DNA of 64,000 bases from Chitinophaga ginsengisegetis (GTDB taxonomy: Bacteria; Bacteroidota; Bacteroidia; Chitinophagales; Chitinophagaceae). The notes under the pieces were generated by a model. That model did not search any database. It was not told the origin of the DNA and worked only from the letters and a program-made list of their open reading frames with translations. Positions within the stretch are counted from its first letter, which is position 1. Each line of letters begins with the position of its first letter. Positions 18,138 to 26,266 of this stretch are shown piece by piece. The position numbers were made by a program, and so were the translations under genes. The stretch is taken from contig NZ_FUZZ01000003.1 of assembly GCF_900168065.1 (NCBI RefSeq), positions 620,001 to 684,000 of the forward strand. Direction: 5' to 3'.

Positions 18138-20951
18138 TTAATGCGCCTCCAGCCAGTTATTACCGGTACCCATTTCCGCTTCAACGGGAACAGACAACGG
18201 CAAGGCATTACGCATAAGATCTAATATAAGGGGTTTAATAATTTCCAGTTCAGAACGATGCGCATCAAAAACCAATTCATCATGTACCTGCAACAGCATG
18301 CGGGACTTGAGGTTTCGTTCTTTGAACGCTTTATGTATAGCAATCATTGCCAGTTTGATCATATCTGCCGCAGTACCCTGGATAGGCATGTTAATGGCGT
18401 TCCTTTCGGCAAAGCCACGTACTACCGCGTTAGATGAGTTAATGTCTTTTAACCAGCGTTTACGTCCCAGCAGGGTTTGAACATAACCCTTTTCTGACGC
18501 AAATTTTATCTGGTCATCCATATATTTTTTGATAGATGGATACTGGGCGAAATAGTTATCAATCAGCATTTTGGCTTCACTGCGGGGAATACCCAGATTC
18601 TCCGACAAGCCAAAGGCGCTCACACCGTAGATGATTCCAAAGTTTACGCTTTTTGAATTGCGGCGCATATCGGAGGTAACTTCTTCCAGGGGTACGTTAT
18701 ATACCTTTGCTGCAGTAGCTGCGTGGATATCTATTCCCTGCTGAAAGGCGGCCATCATTTCTTTGTCTTCACTGATGGCGGCGATAATGCGCAACTCAAT
18801 CTGAGAATAATCGGCCGATAATAACACAAACTCCTCATTGCGCGGAATAAAGGCTTTCCTTATTTCGCGGCCCCTGTCTGTACGGATAGGAATGTTCTGC
18901 AGGTTGGGGTTATTGGAACTTAAACGACCGGTTACTGCCACTGCCTGGTTATAGGATGTGTGTATGCGGTTGGTGCGTTTATTCAGCAATAACGGCAACG
19001 AATCTACGTAGGTAGATTTCAGTTTGCTCAGCTCCCTGAAAATGAGGATGTCCTCTACTATTTTATGCTTGTTGGAAAGCTTTTGCAGCACATCTTCACC
19101 GGTAGCATACTGGCCGGTACGTGTTTTCTTTGCTTTGGGGTCCAGCTGTAATTTTTCAAACAGCACTTCTCCCAGTTGCTTTGGCGAGGCCAGTTTGAAA
19201 CGTACGCCGGCCTGTTCGTATACGCTTTCTTCCGCCCGTTTAATTTCTATTTCCAGCTCTTTTGAATAGTCGGCCAGCGCCATTGTATCGAGGGCAATGC
19301 CTTCGTACTCCATGTCGGCCAGTACTTTCACCAGCGGGTTTTCAATATCGTAGAATACTTTGTCTACGGCCTTTTCAGGCAGCATCGGCGCAAATTTTTC
19401 TTTTAGCTGCAATGTGATGTCGGCATCTTCCGCAGCATATTCCTTGATCTTTTCTATCTCCACATCCCGCATGCTGCCTTGTCCCTTTCCTTTTTTACCG
19501 ATCAGGGATTCTATGGAAACAGGTTCATACTGGAGGTATTGCGCGCTCAGCACATCCATGCTCCTGCGGCCTTCCGGCTCAATCAGGTAATGCGCCAGCA
19601 TGGTATCAAACAGGGCGGTGGTAATTTCCATACCGTACCATTTCAGGATCAGCATATCATACTTGATATTCTGACCGATGAGTATAATGGACGGGTGCTG
19701 GAACAGCGGTGTAAATTCATGAATGATGGCGCGTGCGGCAGTGTTATCTGCCGGCATGGGAATGTAGTACGCGACGCCTTTTTTGAAGGAAAAACTCATG
19801 CCTACAATCTCCGCATCGTTGGCATCGGTGCCGGTTGTTTCTGTGTCAAAAGATACCTCAGACTGCTGCAGCAACTGCTGCAACAGGGCGGTTCTTTTTT
19901 CCAGCGTATCAATTACCTCGTATTCATGAGGGGTATTGTGAATATTTTTGTCTGCCAGCAGGATGTTGCCGGTTTCCACTGTTTCGGTGGTTACGGTTAC
20001 TTCTTCTGTAACAACGGTGCCAAAGAGATCTGTTTGTACCACCCGCGCTTTAGCTTCCACACTGGCGCTACCGGCAAAACCATCTCCCAGTATTCTTTTA
20101 CCAAGAGTTTTAAATTCCAGCTCCATGAAAATGTCGGTGAGCTTTCCTTTATCACAATCTTTGATACAAAAATCTTCTTCATGGAAGGTAACCGGTACAT
20201 CTGTGATGATAGTAGCCAGTTCTTTGGACAGCAGGGCATTTTCACGACCTGCTTTGATCTTCTCTCCCATTTTACCACCAATGGTATCGGCGTTATCCAG
20301 CACATTTTCGAGGGTATGATATTGTGCCAGTAGTTTCATCGCCGTTTTTTCACCGATGCCGGCAATACCGGGGATATTATCCACTGCATCACCCATGAGG
20401 CCGAGGATATCAATTACCTGGTGTACATCTTTGATCTGCCACTTTTCACACACTTCCTTTGGCCCCATGATCTCTTCCTTGTTGCCCATGTATGGCGGCT
20501 TGTAGATAAATATATTATCACGTACCAGCTGTCCGTAGTCTTTATCCGGGGTTACCATATAAACGGTGTAGCCTGCATCAGCGGCCTGCCATGCCAGCGT
20601 ACCGATTACATCATCCGCTTCATAGCCATCCAGTTCTACTACAGGGATATTGAAACCTTCAATGATCCGTTTGATATCCGGTAATGCATCCAGCAGATCC
20701 TCCGGTGCATCTTCACGATTGGCTTTATAATCAGTATAAGTGGTATGACGCTCGGTAGGCGCGTGCGTGTCAAACGCAACGGCTATATGAGTAGGCTTTT
20801 CTTTATTGATGAGGTCCAGTAAAGTAGTGGTGAAACCAAACTGCGCATTGGTATTTCGACCCGCACTGGTGATGCGGGGATTCCTGATCAGGGCGTAATA
20901 AGCCCTGTAAATCAGTGCCATGGCGTCCAGTAAAAATAATTTCTTTTCCAT
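18138..20951 (-). CDS. polA: DNA polymerase I
   Basis: 937 residues, full length. Domains in order: 5'-3' exonuclease (residues 1-~290; LLDAMALIYRAYYAL, DGYEADDVIGTLA, IPGIAGIGEKTAMKLL), 3'-5' proofreading exonuclease (~345-530; intact ExoI motif FDTETTGTD), and family A polymerase (~550-937; LLSADYSQIELRIIAA, RRNSKSVNFGIIYG, QVHDELVFD). Both nuclease domains appear intact, unlike some bacterial PolI proteins that lost proofreading. It fills Okazaki gaps and repairs DNA. It is monocistronic, with a promoter at 20983-20990 and a divergent ArsC-like gene 100 bases away. Confidence 0.98.
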   Translation of the reverse strand: MEKKLFLLDAMALIYRAYYALIRNPRITSAGRNTNAQFGFTTTLLDLINKEKPTHIAVAFDTHAPTERHTTYTDYKANREDAPEDLLDALPDIKRIIEGFNIPVVELDGYEADDVIGTLAWQAADAGYTVYMVTPDKDYGQLVRDNIFIYKPPYMGNKEEIMGPKEVCEKWQIKDVHQVIDILGLMGDAVDNIPGIAGIGEKTAMKLLAQYHTLENVLDNADTIGGKMGEKIKAGRENALLSKELATIITDVPVTFHEEDFCIKDCDKGKLTDIFMELEFKTLGKRILGDGFAGSASVEAKARVVQTDLFGTVVTEEVTVTTETVETGNILLADKNIHNTPHEYEVIDTLEKRTALLQQLLQQSEVSFDTETTGTDANDAEIVGMSFSFKKGVAYYIPMPADNTAARAIIHEFTPLFQHPSIILIGQNIKYDMLILKWYGMEITTALFDTMLAHYLIEPEGRRSMDVLSAQYLQYEPVSIESLIGKKGKGQGSMRDVEIEKIKEYAAEDADITLQLKEKFAPMLPEKAVDKVFYDIENPLVKVLADMEYEGIALDTMALADYSKELEIEIKRAEESVYEQAGVRFKLASPKQLGEVLFEKLQLDPKAKKTRTGQYATGEDVLQKLSNKHKIVEDILIFRELSKLKSTYVDSLPLLLNKRTNRIHTSYNQAVAVTGRLSSNNPNLQNIPIRTDRGREIRKAFIPRNEEFVLLSADYSQIELRIIAAISEDKEMMAAFQQGIDIHAATAAKVYNVPLEEVTSDMRRNSKSVNFGIIYGVSAFGLSENLGIPRSEAKMLIDNYFAQYPSIKKYMDDQIKFASEKGYVQTLLGRKRWLKDINSSNAVVRGFAERNAINMPIQGTAADMIKLAMIAIHKAFKERNLKSRMLLQVHDELVFDAHRSELEIIKPLILDLMRNALPLSVPVEAEMGTGNNWLEAH

Positions 20952-20982
20952 TGCTAAACCTACAAGATTTAATTTGAATCTG

Positions 20983-20990
20983 CAAAATTA
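20983..20990 (-). promoter_or_regulatory. -7 promoter element of polA
   Basis: On the minus strand this reads TAATTTTG, matching TAnnTTTG, 32 bases before the polA ATG. Confidence 0.55.
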
Positions 20991-21050
20991 AGATAGTACT
21001 ACCATATACGGTGAGGATGTAACTTTACAAATAAAAAAAAACAAAAAAGA

Positions 21051-21380
21051 ATGAATAAAATTTATCATTTGTCGACCTGCGGAACCTGTAAGAAAATTCT
21101 GGAAGAAACGAAGGCAAAGGAGCGTGGATTTATTTTGCAGGATATTAAGAAAGACAAAATCACGCCGGAGCAGCTGGATGAAATGAAGGCGCTTTCCGGC
21201 AGCTATGAATCTTTATTCAGCCGCAGATCGCAACAGTACCGGCCAATGGGATTACATGAAAAAACGTTAACGGAAGATGATTACCGTAGCCTGATATTAC
21301 AGGAGTATTCATTTCTGAAGCGCCCGGTGGCTATTACAGGTGGAAAGATTTATGCCGGTGCAGACGTGAAAAATATTTAG
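21051..21380 (+). CDS. ArsC/Spx family thioredoxin-fold protein
   Basis: 109 residues, the usual size of the ArsC/Spx/YffB family. The N-terminus IYHLSTCGTCKKILEE holds a CGTC motif, CxxC as in Spx; classical arsenate reductases have a single Cys there. The downstream FSRRSQQYRPMGL and FLKRPVAITGGKIYAGAD match the family C-terminus, with the RPV/I loop. It is either a glutaredoxin-dependent reductase or an Spx-like redox regulator. No ars genes are adjacent, so arsenate resistance is not supported by context. Confidence 0.85.
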   Translation: MNKIYHLSTCGTCKKILEETKAKERGFILQDIKKDKITPEQLDEMKALSGSYESLFSRRSQQYRPMGLHEKTLTEDDYRSLILQEYSFLKRPVAITGGKIYAGADVKNI

Positions 21381-21404
21381 CAGTCTTTTTAACGATATGG
21401 AACT

Positions 21405-21441
21405 AAAAGGGGATGTCTGAGTTTTTCAGACATCCCCTTTT
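21405..21441. terminator. Bidirectional terminator, 16-bp stem
   Basis: AAAAGGGGATGTCTGA (21405-21420) pairs perfectly with TCAGACATCCCCTTTT (21426-21441) around GTTTT, and more T follow. It serves the ArsC-like gene and the convergent glycosyltransferase. Confidence 0.88.
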
Positions 21442-21452
21442 TTTAAATAAGC

Positions 21453-22547
21453 TCAGAGTGACTGTACAAACTGTTGTACTACCTGTTTGTACTGGTTCAT
21501 ATCCTGTTCATGGTGAAAAGACCGGAACGGGAAGCGGGATGCTTCGTCCAGCGCTGTTTTCAGATGAAAGCGTTCCTGTGGAAGGGAATAGAAGTACCCT
21601 TTCTCCATCAGGTATTCGCCCAGGTATACCTGCTCTGATTGTCCGGGTGTAGGGATAAGGATTGCTTTTTTATTCAGTTTGGCCAGATCCATCAGGGTAG
21701 TATACCCGGAGCGGCTCAATACCATATCTGACGCCAGCATGGCTTCGTTTAATTCGCTGGCGTTGAGGTGATTAATTTGTGTAACGCCCGGGGCTACCTG
21801 TTCGTGTTGTGGCGTGCCGGGCTTTCCGCTGACGATCAGTGCGGTGATGGACAAGGATTTAACCTGGTCCAGGATCAGCTTTTCCAGGTTGGAGCGCTGT
21901 GGCTCCGGTCCGGAGATCAGCACCAGCAGATCGTACTTTTTTTCCACGCCGGGTTTGGGCTCAAACCTGCTCAGGCAACCGATATAGGTGGTATGGGCAG
22001 GTAATTGGCCGGGATGCGCCAGTTCGCCGGAGAGATTGTTGCTGCCGGGGAAATCGGGAATCCAGCAGGCGCTGTATTTGTTAATAAAACGATAATTTAT
22101 TTTTTGCAGGGTCCGCTCTATCCAACCACCAAAAGGCGTTTTAATGAGGAGCTGGTGGGTAATGAAAACAGTAGGAATATTTTTATGATATAAGCCAAAG
22201 CGGTTGTCTGAAATAACTGCATTGATTTGATACTCAGCGACTATCTTCTTCAACCATCTCTGCTCATAGTTTATGGCACGGAAAATCTTGGGTATCTGCT
22301 GGATGATTTTCAGTCCGAAAAACTGTCCTTTTTGTGCATATTGAATGCGGTAGCCAGGCAGTGGAAGTATGGTCAGTTGCGGGAATTCCTGCTGTAGCAG
22401 GGCTGCGTGTTTGCCCTCCGCTGCAATAAAAACCTGACAACCTGCGTTTAGCATTTCACGGATGAGCGGAATATCCCGGGTGGCGTGTCCAAGGCCCCAA
22501 TCCAGGGGAACGATTAAAATTTTTCGGGACGCAATAATTGTGGACAA
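21453..22547 (-). CDS. Glycosyltransferase, GT-B fold, MurG/GT28-like
   Basis: 364 residues. The N-terminus KILIVPLDWGLGHATRDIPLI contains the glycine-rich GHATR loop typical of MurG-like and UGT-like GT-B enzymes. The C-terminal donor-binding half shows SGPEPQRSNLE, MVLSRSGYTTLMDLAKLNKKAILIPTPGQSEQ and YLMEKGYFYSL, matching the GT28 C-terminal signature. There is no signal peptide; it should act at the cytoplasmic membrane face. Donor and acceptor are unknown. The small lipoprotein gene starts divergently 115 bases away. Confidence 0.85.
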   Translation of the reverse strand: MSTIIASRKILIVPLDWGLGHATRDIPLIREMLNAGCQVFIAAEGKHAALLQQEFPQLTILPLPGYRIQYAQKGQFFGLKIIQQIPKIFRAINYEQRWLKKIVAEYQINAVISDNRFGLYHKNIPTVFITHQLLIKTPFGGWIERTLQKINYRFINKYSACWIPDFPGSNNLSGELAHPGQLPAHTTYIGCLSRFEPKPGVEKKYDLLVLISGPEPQRSNLEKLILDQVKSLSITALIVSGKPGTPQHEQVAPGVTQINHLNASELNEAMLASDMVLSRSGYTTLMDLAKLNKKAILIPTPGQSEQVYLGEYLMEKGYFYSLPQERFHLKTALDEASRFPFRSFHHEQDMNQYKQVVQQFVQSL

Positions 22548-22661
22548 ATATTTTAATATTTTTTACGAATTTAGCTTAAATTACAAAAGGGCATTGTTAA
22601 GAAAAGGTAAACACTTAAGGAAGGTATTCAAAAATAGCCAGTATATAATTAGTATAGTAGT

Positions 22662-22784
22662 ATGAAAAGTATAAAATGGATCGTAGTCATTTTTCTTTGT
22701 GGATGCCTGATGATGGAAGGGTGTAAAGTTTTTAAGAAAAACGATTGCGGTTGTCCTACCATGAATAAAAAAAGAATGCACTAA
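22662..22784 (+). CDS. Small cysteine-rich lipoprotein, 40 residues
   Basis: The frame ATG at 22662 to TAA at 22784 encodes 40 residues: a basic start (MKSIKW), a hydrophobic stretch (IVVIFLCGCLMM), a lipobox-like LMMEGC with Cys21, and a tail containing CGCP (DCGCPTMNKKRMH). It would be lipidated at Cys21 and leave a 20-residue mature peptide. No family was assigned, though small proteins with a CGCP end are, to my recollection, found in Bacteroidota. It lies between the divergent glycosyltransferase and a small unknown gene. Confidence 0.55.
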   Translation: MKSIKWIVVIFLCGCLMMEGCKVFKKNDCGCPTMNKKRMH

Positions 22785-22918
22785 ATAAGACGATCTGTTT
22801 GATAGCAACGACGACTTTGACAACGACTGACAACTAAACAATTTTTGCCTTATCTTTTTGAACTATCCTTTGATACCTGGCCAAACAATATTTCGGGGAA
22901 CAGTCAAATTTTTTATTC

Positions 22919-23167
22919 ATGAAACCTGTAGATAGAGATTTATTAATCCTGCTACATGAAGATAGGTACACGGAACAGCAGATCCAATCTGCGGTGAGAC
23001 AAATCAGCGAAATGCTTTCGTTGATTGAGACGATGGATTATCTCTGTGCAGTTATGGAAGTTATGGATTGTAACAAGAGTCGGATTACCAGCAAACGAAC
23101 CGTGCTGGAAAAAGCAATTTCACGTAAGTCGCATAAGCCTTTCGAATTTATTATTCACAAGAACTAG
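22919..23167 (+). CDS. Small protein of unknown function
   Basis: 82 residues: MKPVDRDLLILLHEDRY opens a protein that is mostly helical by eye (TEQQIQSAVRQISEMLSLIETMDYL) with a basic end (SRITSKRTVLEKAISRKSHKPFEF). No signal peptide or membrane segment. No family was recognised. It lies alone between the small lipoprotein gene and the arginase-fold gene, with no overlapping better frame. Confidence 0.55.
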   Translation: MKPVDRDLLILLHEDRYTEQQIQSAVRQISEMLSLIETMDYLCAVMEVMDCNKSRITSKRTVLEKAISRKSHKPFEFIIHKN

Positions 23168-23229
23168 TAGCCTTACCTCTACAAATTCCCGTTATAGTAG
23201 CTTTGACCCGCTGCCCTTATCTGCCTGGT

Positions 23230-23262
23230 TTTGCTTTTTTTTAAATTCTTGTTGTACGTTTG
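23230..23262 (+). promoter_or_regulatory. Promoter of the arginase-fold gene (TTTG-N21-TACGTTTG)
   Basis: TTTG at 23230-23233 and TACGTTTG at 23255-23262 match the -33 and -7 consensus of Bacteroidota. The first in-frame ATG (23260) lies inside the -7 element, so translation must begin at the ATG at 23287. Confidence 0.7.
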
Positions 23263-23286
23263 CCATCAAATAAACGCAATTTACTG

Positions 23287-24426
23287 ATGGCAGATTTTTC
23301 GCATCTGCAGGATTTCCTACATCCTGTTTCAAAGGCATTTTTAAACGATGACCAGGAATACGATCCATTCCAGGTGGGCGGTGTAATTGACGCATACGAA
23401 GATGATCACCATCCGGATATAGACGCAGCAGATATTATTTTGCTGGGTGTAGGAGAAGAAAGAGGCAGTGAATCCGGCAAAACGGATACACACGGTCCTG
23501 ATGCTATTCGCCGCGAATTTTTCCGCTTGTACAACTGGCACCGCGATATCAAACTCGCGGATGTTGGCAACCTGCTGCCAGGTGCATTTCTCGCAGATGC
23601 ATATGCTGCTATGAAAACAGTTGTTGCAGAATTATTAGCCGCCAATAAAACCGTGATCATCCTGGGCGGTTCGCACGATCTTACCTACCCGCAATATAAA
23701 GCCTATGCGTCGCAACAATTAATTATTGAAGCCACTGTTGCCGATGCGCTGATCGACCTGAAAGAAGACTCCAGTATACGCAGCGAACGCTTTTTAATGG
23801 ACATCCTCACTGAGCAACCCAACTACCTGCGTCATTACAATCATATCGGTTTCCAGAGTTATTTCGTACATCCGCGGATGTTAGAAACATTGGATAAGCT
23901 TCGCTTCGACTGCTACCGTCTTGGCCGCATCCGTGAAAATATGGAGGAAGCAGAACCGGTATTACGCCACTCAGATTTATTCAGTCTTGATATCAATATT
24001 ATCCGGCACACAGATGCGCCGGCCAACCAGCTTTCGCCCAATGGCTTCAGCGGTGAAGAAGCCTGCTCCCTGGCCAGGTACGCTGGTATGAGCAGCCGCC
24101 TCTCCTCTTTTGGTATCTACGGCTACCGCCCTGAAAAAGACAAAGAACACCTGACCGCCCGGCAAATTTCCCAGATGATGTGGTACTTTATGGATGGACG
24201 CGCTGTGAAAAATAAAGAAGCCCTGCTGGACGACCGCGATGCTTTCTGGGAATTTCATATAGCCTTCTCCGATATAGAAACCGTTTTCCTGAAGAGCAAG
24301 AAAACAGGCCGCTGGTGGATGCAGCTCCCCGACCGCGAATTTGTACCATGTGCGTATAACGATTACCTGATGGCCAGCAACAATGAAATGCCGGAGCGCT
24401 GGCTGCGCCACCAGGAAAGACTTTAA
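23287..24426 (+). CDS. Arginase-fold (formimidoylglutamase-like) protein with altered metal ligands
   Basis: 379 residues from the ATG at 23287; the upstream ATG at 23260 overlaps the promoter. The arginase/agmatinase/formimidoylglutamase fold is recognisable from ILLGVGEERGSE, ILGGSHDLTYPQYKAY and FSLDINIIRHTDAP. Canonical members bind two Mn ions through GGxH, DAHxD and DxD. Here His130 (GGSHD) is present, but DAHxD reads DALID (Asp153, Leu155, Asp157) and DxD reads DIN (Asp235, Asn237). Two ligands are therefore lost, and ureohydrolase activity is doubtful. I recall similar degenerate homologues in other Bacteroidota, so this may be a family trait rather than decay. Confidence 0.85.
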   Translation: MADFSHLQDFLHPVSKAFLNDDQEYDPFQVGGVIDAYEDDHHPDIDAADIILLGVGEERGSESGKTDTHGPDAIRREFFRLYNWHRDIKLADVGNLLPGAFLADAYAAMKTVVAELLAANKTVIILGGSHDLTYPQYKAYASQQLIIEATVADALIDLKEDSSIRSERFLMDILTEQPNYLRHYNHIGFQSYFVHPRMLETLDKLRFDCYRLGRIRENMEEAEPVLRHSDLFSLDINIIRHTDAPANQLSPNGFSGEEACSLARYAGMSSRLSSFGIYGYRPEKDKEHLTARQISQMMWYFMDGRAVKNKEALLDDRDAFWEFHIAFSDIETVFLKSKKTGRWWMQLPDREFVPCAYNDYLMASNNEMPERWLRHQERL

Positions 24427-24430
24427 GCGT

Positions 24431-24471
24431 TATTGTCTCCGTACAATGAACATCATTGTACGGAGACAATA
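24431..24471. terminator. Perfect 19-bp hairpin between convergent genes
   Basis: Arms 24431-24449 and 24453-24471 are perfect complements around a 3-base loop (core TTGTCTCCGTACAA). It starts four bases after one stop and abuts the stop of the opposite gene. No T run follows on either strand. Confidence 0.65.
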
Positions 24472-24873
24472 TCAAATATTGAGAAGAGTAGTTAACCGCT
24501 CTTTGATGAAAGCAGCCTTATTATCAGTGGAAATCATTTCATCATCCAATCCTTCCATCGTGCGTTTATGCATCTTCTCCACCCGCTCATCTATCTTCTT
24601 AAAATATTCTTCTTTCTTTGTTTCCCATGCCAGCTGTTCTTCCTGCAGCTTTTGCTGCCGCCCGGTATTCAGGCTGGAATAGAGATAGCGGAGAGTGGTA
24701 TTCAGTAAACTGTCCAGCTGTTTATAATAGGTAACTGCGCAGCTATACATATTGTGGCTATTGCCAAGGCACTGCTGGTAGCGGATTTCAAGTGTGTCCA
24801 GCGCTGTTTGTTGTGATTGTGAATACGCTTTCGAACACAGGAATAACGCAAGAAGGATGATCAGGTTTCGCAT
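24472..24873 (-). CDS. Exported LprI-like (DUF1311) protein
   Basis: 133 residues with a signal peptide (MRNLIILLALFLCSKAYS). The mature part follows the DUF1311/LprI pattern: a Cys-containing start (YQQCLGNSHNMYSCAVTYYKQLDSLLN), then LNTTLRYLYSSL and KLQEEQLAWETKKEEYF. Members of this family include the mycobacterial lysozyme inhibitor LprI; most have no known role. A second family member lies 65 bases upstream, so they may form a pair. Confidence 0.75.
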   Translation of the reverse strand: MRNLIILLALFLCSKAYSQSQQTALDTLEIRYQQCLGNSHNMYSCAVTYYKQLDSLLNTTLRYLYSSLNTGRQQKLQEEQLAWETKKEEYFKKIDERVEKMHKRTMEGLDDEMISTDNKAAFIKERLTTLLNI

Positions 24874-24938
24874 AGGGACTGTGTGATCATCAAATATACA
24901 AAATATATTTAATAAAATACTAATATCAGTAGTCCTTC

Positions 24939-25343
24939 TTATTGGTTGCCCAGTTTATCGCCGATAGAGCCGGTGCAAACATCTCCCTGTGGTAGTCCGT
25001 TCAGCCAAACCCGCAGGGCTTCGGTACGCTGATTTGTAAGTTCGGTGAGGTAACCGGCCCGGCACATGGGAAATGCACTGCCATAGCTTTTGGCGGCAGC
25101 AGGATACATCGCCTGTACCTGTGCATCACGGAATTGTATCCAGATCCGCTGCGCATCTTTCAGGTTTTTAATGAATGCTTTGTTGGCGGCATAATCTTTC
25201 AGGATCAGCTGGTAGATATCATTCAGCTTTTTGTCGGCCTCTTTATATTCCTGGCCGGCCTGTTTATTTAATTCTGACTGCGACTGTGAAAAGGCGGCCA
25301 TGCTGCCTGTAACCAGTAAAAGAAATAGAACAAGAGATTTCAT
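24939..25343 (-). CDS. Exported LprI-like (DUF1311) protein, second copy
   Basis: 134 residues starting at 25343 (MKSLVLFLLLVTGSMAAFS, a signal peptide); longer in-frame starts lie within the upstream methyltransferase gene. The body shows the DUF1311 layout: EADKKLNDIYQLILKDY, LKDAQRIWIQFRDAQVQAMYPA and a Cys-containing end (PMCRAGYLTELTNQRTEALRVWL). It is the closer of the two to the classical LprI pattern, with Q-R-x-W followed by RDA. It begins two bases after the methyltransferase stop, suggesting one transcript. Confidence 0.82.
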   Translation of the reverse strand: MKSLVLFLLLVTGSMAAFSQSQSELNKQAGQEYKEADKKLNDIYQLILKDYAANKAFIKNLKDAQRIWIQFRDAQVQAMYPAAAKSYGSAFPMCRAGYLTELTNQRTEALRVWLNGLPQGDVCTGSIGDKLGNQ

Positions 25344-25344
25344 G

Positions 25345-26151
25345 TTATAAAGGTTTGAAGAATTTAAAAGCATATACCATTGGCAGTTTTCCTTCCATTC
25401 CCCGGATATAAAAACGGCCATCTTTTTCGATGGTGTTACTAAAACAGTTATAGGGAGAATAATCAAACTCCTGGAATACCCGGAGCTGCAATCCCTGCGC
25501 GGTTAATGAAGAAACGATCTCACTCAGCGGATGATTCCAGGAATAGGAAGTATGCCGGATATCGCTGCCTCCATCGGTGTAGGTTCCGGTAGTTTCTTCC
25601 ACAATGGTTTGGGTGTTAAAATAGCTGTAGATGATTTCTTTAATGTTGTCATCAAACATCCAGATAACGGGATGAAAGTCTGCCATCACGAATGATCCGC
25701 CCGGTTTCAGAAAATGATTCACTACGGCTGCCCATTTATCAAGGTCCGGTAGCCAGCCAATAGTTCCGTAAGAGGTGAATACCGTATCAAAAACACCGTC
25801 CAGGTGATTGGGCGCGCTATAAACGTCGCAGCAAACGAAGCGGGCTTTTTTCTCAAGCCCGGATTGAATCGCCAGCTCATTTGCCAGCGTAATGGCAGCA
25901 TCGGAAAGGTCCACTCCTGTTACGGTGGCGCCCATCCTGGCAAGAGACAGGGTGTCCTGCCCGAAATGGCATTGCAGGTGAAGGATCTGCTTATCCTGTA
26001 CCGTTTCAAGTAACTGTAATTCTATTTCTTTCAGGGAATTTTTTCCATCAAGAAAGCCGGGAAGGTCGTAAAAATCAGACCGTACGTGAACGCCTGTACG
26101 CTTATTCCATAGCTCTTTATTTGTTGAAAGATAATCAGGTAATGGTTCCAT
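25345..26151 (-). CDS. Class I SAM-dependent methyltransferase
   Basis: 268 residues from the ATG at 26151; a GTG two codons earlier is possible. The SAM-binding motif I appears as ILHLQCHFGQDTLSLARMGATVTGVDLSD, in which the usual glycine-rich loop reads HFGQDTL; motif II is FDTVFTSYGTIGWLPDL and motif III LKPGGSFVMADFHP. Small-molecule methyltransferases of this type (UbiE/COQ5-like) act in the cytoplasm. The substrate is unknown. It is first in a likely unit with the LprI-like genes. Confidence 0.87.
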   Translation of the reverse strand: MEPLPDYLSTNKELWNKRTGVHVRSDFYDLPGFLDGKNSLKEIELQLLETVQDKQILHLQCHFGQDTLSLARMGATVTGVDLSDAAITLANELAIQSGLEKKARFVCCDVYSAPNHLDGVFDTVFTSYGTIGWLPDLDKWAAVVNHFLKPGGSFVMADFHPVIWMFDDNIKEIIYSYFNTQTIVEETTGTYTDGGSDIRHTSYSWNHPLSEIVSSLTAQGLQLRVFQEFDYSPYNCFSNTIEKDGRFYIRGMEGKLPMVYAFKFFKPL

Positions 26152-26210
26152 GAGCACAGTGTTTAAGGTACTTTGATTTCCAGTGGATGGGGATAATACA
26201 GGTTATCCAA

Positions 26211-26246
26211 AAATAAAAGGTTTCCGTTAATGGAAACCTTTTATTT
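26211..26246. terminator. Bidirectional terminator, 15-bp stem
   Basis: AAATAAAAGGTTTCC (26211-26225) pairs with GGAAACCTTTTATTT (26232-26246) around GTTAAT, with T runs on the right. It follows the M16 peptidase operon on the minus strand. Confidence 0.85.
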
Positions 26247-26266
26247 TTTTGTCGGCATATATCTTT

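Noticed and set aside
19479..20333. Plus-strand frame of 284 codons
   Set aside because: It is antisense to polA and has no recognisable features.
21051..21380. Arsenate resistance gene
   Set aside because: The CxxC motif and lack of other ars genes make a general ArsC/Spx-type call safer.
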